Shown one piece after another: positions 10,699 through 18,444 of a DNA stretch of 28,177 nt. The notes under the pieces are model-generated. The model had not been told where the DNA came from. It made no database searches and saw nothing but the letters and a program-made list of their open reading frames with translations. A program made the position numbers and the translations under genes. How positions within the stretch are numbered: the first letter of the stretch is position 1; each line of letters begins with the position of its first letter. Source of the DNA: Heterobasidion occidentale (Eukaryota; Basidiomycota; Agaricomycetes; Russulales; Bondarzewiaceae); assembly GCA_039111635.1 (NCBI GenBank), contig JBCAQO010000135.1, positions 1-28,177 on the forward strand, in the 5' to 3' direction.

Positions 10699-12561
10699 TC
10701 ACTTGAACTAGAGAAAGATCAGTCAGCGTTGATATAGACAGAGGCACCAGCCCTAAAAGCTAGGACTCACGTTCTTGCCATCGACCCATTTCTTGCCGTC
10801 AACCTCGAGATCCCACGCCAACGCACCCTCGAAGAACGCCTTGTGCTCGGGGTTCTCGAGATCGAGGCGCTCGTAGGAGTAGCTCTCCCAGTCCGGCGCG
10901 CAGTCGACGTTGGGCTTGATCTCCTGTCCGCGCGCAATGAGCGCACCGGTGATGATGGAGTTATTTGTCTCGCCGAGTACGCCCACGGAGCCGAACAGAT
11001 ATTTGCGCGACGCCTCTAGGCGGTTGAAGAACCCGCCAATCTGGTTCGAGGACATGAACGTCTGGGTCAGCTCCTCGTTATACTTGAAGTCGACACGCCA
11101 AAGAGAGTAGCCCTCTTTGTCGAAGCTAGAGATCAACCAATCAAGGATTGTCAGAGAAGAATAAGAAAGATACAAAGTGCGCAAGGACACGCACTTCTGG
11201 TACAACCACTCCAGGGCGCCACCGGCACCACGAGTCTCCTTGTTGGAGTACGCGCGTTTCCAGTCCTCAAGGTTAAGAGAGGACTTGGGCAGCGAGTCCA
11301 ATGGGTTCTTGGCCTTGGGCTCCTCAACAAACGGCTTGTCATCGTCGTCGTCCTCAGCTTCCTCCTTCTTGGGCTTCTTCTCAGCCTTGGGCTTCAGGGC
11401 GGCAGCCTCTTCAGGCTTCTTCTCTTTCTTGTCTTTGGGAGGGGGAGCATACTGCACGGCCTTCTCGGTGTAGGTGGTCTCGCCGAACGTGGCCTTCAGT
11501 GAGGGCTGGTTGATAATGGTCTCGAAGTGGCGGAATACGTTGGGGAGCTTGGAGCGCAGGGGTGCATCGACGGTAGAGGCGACAGCGCTCTGAATGGCAG
11601 TGGCGAGAGTGATGTCGGCGAGGGTGATGCGTTCGGTCGCGAGGAAGGTGCGCGTCGCAAGGTGCTTTTCGAGGATCGTCAGGGAGCCCACCAGGCGGTC
11701 CAGGACATTCGTGTGAATCTAGGGAAAGGACTGTCAGACCTGGATTGGAAAGACATGAGATTTGGCTCACAGGTTTGCTGTAGGGGGTGATATGACCCTG
11801 GACAAGACGGACGATGAAGTTGTTGTAGGCGGTAACATATGAGTCAGAGAAAGCAACCCATTGGTCGACAAGGGCAGCCTCCTTGGACTCAGAACCGATC
11901 AAGGTCGAGTTGGGAGCGAGGGAAGCAACTGTTTGGAACATATCAGAAAATGTATGGAAGTGCAACGTTTCGGGGCAACGAGATGAGCTTTCGCGTCGTG
12001 ACATCCAGAGCAAAGACTATGATGGTCCGTCCATAGTGACACCAGATCTCAGAGGGGCCAATCCATGCCATCGAGTTCTGAAAAAGTGATGGAGCATGTG
12101 CAAATGACGCGCGCCCTGGACTGATCAAGACGATAGGAGACACGGCTAGAAGATAATCTGAAATTGTAACATCCACGGCAGATATCTCATGGAAAGATTT
12201 GAAGATCCCCGCAGAGAACGAGCACGATGTATCAACCGATGCGATCCAAAGCACCCTTTCGAAATGGAAAATGACTCGGAGATCTGACTCACGATATCTG
12301 CCAATAGCACTCGCCTCGAAGACAGAGAAACCGTCCGCAGTCTCGAGAGTGGGGGTTTTGATGAGAACAGCTTTGGGCTCCTTGACTTCGACGGTGAGCC
12401 CGGCGAAAGCAGCGACCGCGAGGATCTATGCGAGCAAAAGGAGATCGAGTGAGCACAGATCGAGCGTGAAGATAGGGCATGACTCCGCCTTGCGGCGAGA
12501 TTCTGTTTTTACGCACGCGCTTGGCCTCGGCTGGAGATGCGTAGAGAGTTCCAACGGACAT
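10699..12561 (-). CDS. TEF4: Translation elongation factor 1-gamma
   Basis: This is a structural subunit of the eEF1B complex that recharges eEF1A with GTP during translation. Exons: 12517-12561, 12293-12425, 11771-11928, 11195-11718, 10771-11125, 10699-10707, giving 407 aa, normal for the family. Residues 1-200 form a GST-like domain (MSVGTLYASPAEAKR, AIGRYLASLAPNSTL, VDQWVAFSDS, FLATERITLADI). Residues ~206-247 are a Lys/Glu/Asp-rich linker. From residue ~249 the conserved EF1-gamma C-terminal domain follows (LEWLYQNFDKEGYSLWRVDF, SNQIGGFFNRLEASRKYLFG, ending DGKKWVDGKNFK). The last exon has only nine bases (Phe-Lys-stop) behind a 63-nt intron. Intron 2 is 364 nt, far longer than any neighbour. 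The N-terminal thioredoxin-like part looks about eight residues shorter than in yeast. The start follows a CT-rich leader typical of highly expressed fungal genes. Confidence 0.96.
11929..12292 (-). other. 364-nt intron 2 of EF1-gamma
   Basis: The donor is GTGAGT after the codons for AIGRY and the acceptor is CCAAACAG before LASLAPNSTL. At 364 nt it is about six times the usual intron length here. Neither strand shows a plausible extra exon for the protein. Translation-factor introns often carry snoRNAs, so I looked for one. No RUGAUGA box C with a matching CUGA and rRNA complement was found, and an H/ACA RNA cannot be judged by eye. Confidence 0.75.
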
Positions 12562-12673
12562 TTTTATGGAAAATTGGAGGAAGAGGAGAGAGATGCAAAG
12601 AAGTGAGAGAGGAAAAGAGATGAGATTTTGATCACTGCTCAGTGGCTGCTAAATTTTCTGCACGTGGATATCT

Positions 12674-12684
12674 GGGTTAGGGCT
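12674..12684 (-). promoter_or_regulatory. Telomeric-repeat-like (TTAGGG) promoter box
   Basis: On the minus strand this reads AGCCCTAACCC, about 115 bp upstream of the EF1-gamma ATG. It matches the ARCCCTAA-type site bound by the Myb-like factor Tbf1, which in yeasts controls snoRNA and ribosomal-protein genes. It also resembles the plant telo-box of translation genes. That it is functional here is an inference from position and sequence. Confidence 0.4.
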
Positions 12685-12916
12685 CTGCGTGCCCCTTCGC
12701 CGTCCCATCATCGATTGCACAAACTAGATCTCGGAAGACGATTCTTGAACACACACAGTTCACTCTCGGGAGGAAATCAACCAATATGTATTTCAGAATA
12801 AAGTAATCGTAAAGAACAACAGGAAATGGTTGAACGGCCTCTTCCAGAGCAACCAGCCGTGTGACCACACAATGGATCACTGGGCGGCATGATATTCTGC
12901 AAAGTTTTGCTGAGAC

Positions 12917-13094
12917 CTACGAGAGAAAGCAGGGTATCAGCCAAATGTCCGAAATGGATTTGAGCATCAGAAATAGAGGATCAGAACAATAACTCTCGAC
13001 ATCGCGTGTTAAGACAGGGATAACTGATTGTATGATGTCTCGTCATAAAAAAAATTGAAGCCGTGAAGGCCTCAAAAAGAGGAATAGGACTCAC
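12917..13094 (-). ncRNA. Putative snoRNA host transcript (intron carrying the snoRNA)
   Basis: The boundaries given are those of a 178-nt intron. The donor GTGAGT lies at 13094-13089, a CTGAT branch site near the 3' end, and the acceptor CTCTCGTAG ends at 12917. No flanking exon frame joins into a recognisable protein, so the transcript is probably a non-coding snoRNA host. Flanking exons would lie at about 13095-13200 and below 12917. The ends of the transcript cannot be fixed from sequence. Confidence 0.45.
12981..13046 (-). ncRNA. C/D-box snoRNA, candidate snR38 homologue (25S G2815 guide)
   Basis: Reading the minus strand, box C is ATGACGA (13046-13040, one change from RUGAUGA). The antisense element CAGTTATCCCTGT (13026-13014) comes next, followed directly by a degenerate D' box CTTA (13013-13010). 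A C'-like CGATGTC (13004-12998) and box D CTGA (12984-12981) complete the layout. The 13-nt element is complementary to the universally conserved ACAGGGAUAACUG of 25S rRNA. The fifth base upstream of D' pairs with the middle G of GGG, which corresponds to yeast 25S G2815 (E. coli G2446). Yeast snR38 modifies that site. No clear terminal stem is visible and the region between C' and D matches no rRNA I recall. The RNA sits inside a long intron, as expected for processed snoRNAs. Confidence 0.65.
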
Positions 13095-13362
13095 CAAACA
13101 ATATCAGACCGACATGTCAGATGCAGCAAACAAGGTCCTATGATGACTGCGACAAATCTAGCCCGCTTAAAATATAACGACGTACAACGTCGTCGACACG
13201 AATGAGGGAGCAACGACAGAGAATAAACGTCGTGAAGAAAATATACGTTTTGGGTGTAATCACGTGAGCGTGGAGCTTGATTTCCGTTTAAAGCTTAATT
13301 TCATTCCCTCTGGTATTCTCCAGGACGATCAAGACCAACCCACTCGACACCGCATACACACC

Positions 13363-13861
13363 ATGGCCCCGCCTCTTCAACCAGGAGGTTTGTAGGCTCT
13401 TAATGACACCGGAAATACACTCACCAGCGATACTGCTTCAAGCTCAGAGCCGCGCCAGTCGCCCAAGCCTCAACCGCTAGGCAACTTTCCTTCCCTCCTT
13501 CTCTTCACGACAGTGACCGTCTGCATCCTATTCGTTCTCTGGAGGCGTGCGGACTCTTTGCGAGTCGTAGTATCGCACCAGTACGCATCTCCAGCTCTCT
13601 CTCTTTAGTCTGTGAATGACAGATTGGCGGTCACATAGACTAAAGACGTGGAGGCGTAGGGAAGGCAACATCCGTCTGTCTGAAGATGACGGGCCTCCGG
13701 CGCATACATTCTTGGAAGACGAATACGACGACGATAATGATGGAATCAACATAGGCGGGGAGGACCTGCGCTTGGATATTAATGCGACCGAGCTTCCGGA
13801 GCTTCCTTCGCATTTCGATGAGCCCCCGCCACGGCCTCCGCCCAAAGATGCGGGTGGGTAA
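13363..13861 (+). CDS. Small single-pass membrane protein of unknown function
   Basis: The exons are 13363-13387, 13448-13580 and 13639-13861, giving 126 aa. The introns are 60 nt (GTTTGT to CTCAG) and 58 nt (GTACGC to CATAG). A short Pro/Gln-rich N-terminus is followed by one membrane helix (FPSLLLFTTVTVCILFVLW, residues ~24-42), a basic stop-transfer segment (RRADSLRVVVSHQLKTWRRR) and an acidic cytosolic tail (EDDGPPAHTFLEDEYDDD). The tail ends in a Pro-rich PPPRPPPKDAGG. The tail starting at SEDDGPPAHTFLEDEYD is the conserved-looking part. A possible 42-nt intron (13861 region, GTAAAT to TTTCAG) would replace the stop with about ten more residues. I do not recognise the family. Confidence 0.65.
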
Positions 13862-15709
13862 ATTTATGATTCTGAAAAGCTCGCATCTGCTAATTTCAGC
13901 ATATTGCACTTAGTGGATACCAGTCACGATGCATGATTCATATGGATCTGCAATTGTCCCTTGCTCTTTCTTCACATATATCACCCTCACATACAGTTCC
14001 AAATAAAATAATGTGTTCGGTATCTGCATTGACATGCTGCCACAAGTGAAGCTAATTTACAAGCAGTCCGACGCACGAAAACAGCACTCAGAAGGAAATT
14101 AGTGTGGGAGCCATTGAAACGGAAGCGCTGAAGCGCTTCAGAGAATGGCACGCAGAGGTCGAGGCGAAGAGTTCTCAAAGGGTTGACATGGTCATCTAGC
14201 GCCTTCACTCGCAGAGCGTGTTCCCGCTAGTGAATGCGCTGCTTGTGTCGGTGTGCCGTGGAGTATGTAATGAGGCATGAATGTGCATCATTATGGGACT
14301 TGGGCTGGGAGCAATCTACTGGCAATTGTCTGGGGAATGCGTCTGGGAAGGTGAAGACATGGGTGTCGTGTTCTGTGGGACTCGTTATAGCTGCATACCT
14401 TGTCGGGTCTGTTTCTCGATTCTTTATCACCGGGCATGGTGATTGTAGGGTCCAAAGGAGTCTCCCAAGCGAAGAGGCAAATAGGTTCGTCATGAGATGA
14501 TGCCTTTGCTCATGAATAACAAACGTACAGGGCATGTTGATGTCCCCGAGAACAGGGGTCACTGGCGGAGGAAATAGGATGGGAATCTCAGCGGCATGAT
14601 ACTTTTCATCCGTATTGGTTGGGTCTGGAGTGAATTTTCCAAGGGACAGATTATTGGAGTCTGTGTGCAGCCTCAGAATCCGATGTACGTGCACGATCTG
14701 GGCCGCGGTCATGACAGGGTTCTTGCCAAACGAATCAGCCAGCACGATGGACAGCACGGCCATTATCAGGGGGCCCGAAGCTAAGCTGTGCGCGCCAATC
14801 ACGCGCGCAAGTGCGTACCGCCTTTTGCGTCATTCATCGATACGATTTATAGAAATGAAAGACAATTCCTAAATATCAAGGATGGGCGGTGGAACGAGAG
14901 ACGCCTAGATGAATACCATGAACTAATTTGTTATTATTCAATAGAGAATGAGGGACCAATAAGACTATACCGTCCCAACCAAGCCACGCTGTCCATTGCC
15001 CAGGCTGCAAACACAGGTACACGCCTTCTTCACCTGCTTGGTCGCGCACCCATACGTTGCCCAAGCTTGCGAGGCGCGCGTCTGGCGCGGAGGTGGAAGT
15101 GTATTGTAACCACGAGAGGTAATAGATCCACGCGGCGGCAGAGCTGCTTTTCCCATTGAGGCGAGGCGCGCGCGCGGGGCGCAAAGGATAGCTCGGCGAT
15201 ATCTGTTTGGAACTGGCGAAGAAGATGTCTCATGTACAATGGGAGCGAAGGTCCTAGGGAACCAGCAGAGCAGGTTCTGCATCGACCCTGGGGTCAGCCC
15301 AGAAAGGTAGTGGTCTGGTATCTATGAGCAAGGAGAATGTAGTGGTGAGCAAAGCTGTCACAGACGAAATCTGTCGGGTCATATCTCACCTTCCTGATCT
15401 GCAGCAAAAGAGATGTAGGGATTCCTGTGGTCCCTCTTCATGACATCAAGATGGTCTGCACTGTTAAGATCGTTGGACGAGAGGCTGATGAAGCGGAAAG
15501 AATACTTTCTCACGATCACGGACAGCTATTACAGCGAAGTTATCAGAAAGAGTGACCAGGGTCTGCGCGACTGCGCAACCTTGCGCGACATATTGCCTGG
15601 AAAGTCCAATCGCTCTGCACATTGTAGAGCTTAGGACAAGCCGTCGCCGAATGTTCTTATCACTCTAGGACCACATCTTCCCATTTACTGACAGCCACGA
15701 CTGCATTCT
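13862..15709. other. Region with possible decayed or unresolved minus-strand gene
   Basis: Several minus-strand pieces look coding but could not be joined into one gene. One is an exon-like frame near 15383-15440 (MKRDHRNPYISFAADQE) with a GTGAGA donor, which splices into DTRPLPFWADPRVDAEP before a stop. Another is a frame at about 14900-15170 (WIYYLSWLQYTS). A third is a frame at 14520-14800 (HSLASGPLIMAVLSIVLADS, then FTPDPTNTDEKYHAAEIP) ending at a GTACGT donor. They may be exons of one fast-evolving gene or the remains of one. No family was recognised. The rest holds the promoter of the gene at 15710. Confidence 0.35.
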
Positions 15710-17204
15710 ATGGGCGTAGGCAAACTGATCATGGCCACAGCTGCATGGCGGTTCGGTCGCGAGCGATCGCCGCAGAATAACATTGAGGACGGGCAGAGCG
15801 CATTGCTGGGTTCTGAATCTCCGCCATCTCGTCTAGCTGCAGGCATCTCTAGGCGATCGTACGGTGCGACTGAGTTCGTCGGTGGATTACCTGGAATATT
15901 GGGTAGGACGCATCGTACAGCCCGGAAACGTACTGTAATGGCGCACTGGCTAGGGTACCGGAGGATCGCGTTTACGAGGATCCGGATACCTTTGACGAAG
16001 AAGAGTTTTTAGAGGAAAGAGGAATCTATATAGGCGAGTCTTCCCAAGCTTACTTCCTCCTTTGCAATATATTTACGTACTTTCGCAGGATCTTATCAAC
16101 AGCTCGTATCGTGGTACACGCTCGTCCCAGTAACATGTATCCTAATCTGGCTCGCACTTGCTTTCCTGCCGCGTCTCCTTTGGCACACTCCTCACCCCAC
16201 CCCATTCCCGGAGCTGTTACTTTCCATATCACTATGGTCCCTCTCACACCTCCTTAGCACGCCCATCTTCACACTCTCCTCGGCTCTTTTCCGCCTCCCA
16301 CCTGGGCCTACCACCATCTTCTCTACCGCCCTCCACGTCCTCCTCCGTAACCTCCTTCGTCTTGCCGCGCTTCCTATCCTCCGCGTTCGGCACTATATGG
16401 ACTACCCGCATCCGAACCCAGCTGACCCAGCGTTCTGGCGTGTGTGGTGGCTCGCGCTCGGCTGGTCGCTAGCAGAAGTCGCGGTGGGCGTCGCCCAGGG
16501 GTACGAGCAGATCGGTCTATATCGCGAGGCGCTCGTCCCTGCCGCACGCGTGCACGAGCTCGAGGCGCTTACGCGCGCGCAGACAAAGCAGCCGCGCGTC
16601 GGATCAGGTGAGCGCGGCGGGTCTTCTTCTCGTGCGGCGTCCGCACACGACGACTCCAGGAGAGGAGACTCCGCAGTCAGAGAGCCTGATAGGCGTCCTA
16701 CGATGCAACGCTGGCCAAGCGAAGCGGAGATGGTGCTTGAGGTAGAACGCGATCTGGACACGCTCATCACGCTCAAAGCGAGGGAGGAGTTGGAAGACAT
16801 GTACGGTATCCCGTTCATCGTACGTCTCTCTCAAACATTCTTTCGCCACTATCCTGATGGCATCGATCTAGCATATCCCCGTCTTCGTCTCTTGCCTGCT
16901 CCGAATCGCGTCGATTGTGCTCTCGCTTGGATTCTTGCTCCTACTCTCTGCGGCCTACCTCAGTGCACCCCTCTCGCGTAGCTCGCTCCTCTTCACCGCC
17001 TCCTCGCACCCCCCAATTTTCACGACCAATGGCGCTTTCTATGTGACTTTCAGCCTTGTCTTCCTTCTTCACTTCTCAATTTCACTCCTTCATACGCCGA
17101 TGGTGCTACCGAAAATCGGGGTGCATGTCGTCGCGTACGTTGGATTCTTGATCGGGTTGGGGAGCATCTTCGCCGGGCTCGGGATGTGGGGTGCGTTGGC
17201 GTGA
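15710..17204 (+). CDS. Multi-pass membrane protein of unknown function
   Basis: Exons 15710-16033, 16089-16819 and 16872-17204 give about 462 aa once one frame change is allowed. The N-terminus is hydrophilic, with a conserved-looking acidic segment (EDPDTFDEEEFLEERGIYIG). About seven membrane helices follow, for example LVPVTCILIWLALAFLPRLL, FWRVWWLALGWSLAEVAVGV and FYVTFSLVFLLHFSISLL, with an Arg/Ser-rich loop in the middle (residues ~260-300). Intron 1 is a GC-AG intron. The first exon changes frame by one base near the GGG at 15953-15955: before it the frame reads ...MAHWLG, after it VPEDRVYEDPDTF. One more G in the run would restore a single frame, so this is either an assembly or sequencing indel or a real lesion. 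The function is not known. The topology recalls uncharacterised endomembrane proteins of basidiomycetes. Confidence 0.7.
16034..16088 (+). other. GC-AG intron
   Basis: This is the only place where the upstream acidic exon (ending GIYIG) and the downstream membrane exon (SYQQLVSWYTL) join in frame. The donor is G/GCGAGT, and the acceptor TTTCGCAG lies 55 nt later with a CTTAC branch site. No GT donor nearby keeps the frame. Confidence 0.7.
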
Positions 17205-17789
17205 ACGGCACATCGCAGATATTGGGGATGAAGTGAAAAGAGCCATCTCACAAGTTGTATACCAGTACAGATGGATGTTATGTACCTGCCTGTGCGTCGG
17301 CTTTGTGCTGTAGGAGCAAGTTGCGAAATTTATGTTCTACTTCACGAATTTGACCGGAGACTATTTTGGAAGTATTCTGAATATCATTGCAGATCGCATG
17401 CAGCTAACATTACAAGCCATCGAGAACGTCGAGACAGGTTGCGTTAACGATTAGATATGCGTTCTTGAGTATTGAGTATTCCGATGCAGAGTATATCTAG
17501 TGGAAATATTGATGTCAGAGCAAGTTTGAGAAAACAAAACAAAGATAACAAAAAAGTTAAGCCAACAAAGCACTGAAATTGTTGTCTCAGGTATTCGATG
17601 CGTATCAACAAGTACCTCCCCATCTCCGTTTTGTACACTCGGAGACTTCGCGGGCAGAGTACATTCGTGTCCGCCCATCGAGAAATCTCATCACGGTAAG
17701 GGAAGAATATAGACGGGGAAAAAGGAGAACAAGGATGGTGAAAGTCACTCACAATGTCTCCCAGCGGCATCCACCCTCCAAATAGAAGC

Positions 17790-17956
17790 CTAGAATGACG
17801 GTGATCAGTGAAAGTCATCGAAACAACAATGAGCGAAGAATAGGCAAAGATCAGTCAAGGCTGAAATGTTCCACACGAGTATTCGGAATGTGGTAAAGTA
17901 TGGTATGATTGAATCATCACATCGGAAGACACGGAACCAATCTGGTGAAGACTCAC
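17790..17956 (-). ncRNA. Putative snoRNA host transcript (intron carrying the snoRNA)
   Basis: The boundaries are those of a 167-nt intron with donor GTGAGT (17956-17951) and acceptor CATTCTAG (ending 17790). A 37-nt exon-like piece follows (17753-17789) and then another GTGAGT donor. The short exons have no shared reading frame with protein-like content, so a non-coding host is the simplest view. A small protein gene with many introns cannot be excluded. Confidence 0.4.
17851..17920 (-). ncRNA. C/D-box snoRNA, candidate snR41 homologue (18S G1126 guide)
   Basis: On the minus strand, box C is a perfect GTGATGA (17920-17914) and box D is CTGA (17854-17851). Just before box D lies TTTCAGCCTTG (17866-17856), complementary over 11 nt to the CAAGGCUGAAA of 18S rRNA. 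The fifth base upstream of box D pairs with the first G of AAGG. By E. coli/yeast alignment that is yeast 18S G1126, a site methylated under snR41 guidance. I could not find the second guide that yeast snR41 carries for A541, nor a strong terminal stem. The RNA lies within a 167-nt intron-like segment, which fits intronic processing. Confidence 0.62.
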
Positions 17957-18444
17957 TTGAGGCTTACGGTGGAAAATGAGGGTTAAAAAGCGGGAGAGAA
18001 CGTCGGTGAGAATGAAGAAAAAAAACGATTTATAACAGCTAAGTTTGAATCTCCGCGAGAATATTGTCGGTTGTTGCCGTTTGTTTCCTGTCCCTGGGTA
18101 GCCTTCTGCGCTTTTCACCCCTCCTACAATTGATGCTAAACATTTGAAGAATGTCTAAAGAGGGTAGGATGCCCTTGAGCTACAATAAACAATGCACCAT
18201 CAGTTGCAGTACACCGAAGACCGCACTAGTTCCGGGTAGTGCTAAAGAAAACAAAAACAAAATTGATCGAGATACATGTCTTAGAATCGTGATACAGGAG
18301 TCCAGCCCTGGCTGGCAGCATAGAAGAATGTTTTGTGAGAGAGTCAGCCGGAGCCTCCCAGGTTCTGCCGTGCCGCAACGCCTCCTCCTTCATTTGATTT
18401 GAGCTGGAAATTGGATACATGCGAACCGCTGTGATACAAATGGT

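Larger units (their letters stand above)
12562..13362. other. EF1-gamma upstream region and snoRNA host
   Basis: The proximal part (12562-12690) is the EF1-gamma promoter, with a CT-rich leader, a CACGTG E-box at 12661 and a telomeric-repeat-like box at 12674. Beyond it is a putative minus-strand spliced non-coding transcript whose intron (12917-13094) carries a C/D snoRNA. A second CACGTG at 13262 lies about 100 bp before the plus-strand gene at 13363. The host could instead be an extended spliced 5' leader of EF1-gamma. Confidence 0.5.
17205..18444. other. Intergenic region with snoRNA host on the minus strand
   Basis: This lies between the membrane-protein gene (+) and FES1 (-). The core (about 17590-18000) shows a series of minus-strand splice signals around a C/D snoRNA. 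These are donors at 17956 and 17752 and acceptors at 17790, about 17688 and 17591, and no protein frame runs through them. The segment 18121-18444 is probably the 3' end of FES1 together with the host promoter. I see no other gene. Confidence 0.5.

Noticed and set aside
11177..11513. Plus-strand open frames of 70-98 codons rich in Ser/Pro
   Set aside because: They are shadows opposite the Lys/Glu/Asp-rich linker of EF1-gamma, whose biased codons create long antisense frames.
13388..13423. A 36-nt intron in the small membrane-protein gene
   Set aside because: It keeps the frame but is shorter than any other intron here; the 60-nt alternative ending at CTCAG also keeps the frame and is of normal size.
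17587..17695. A third C/D snoRNA next to the snR41-like RNA
   Set aside because: Box C and box D are fine, but neither guide region matches rRNA known to me; kept only as a possibility under the host gene.
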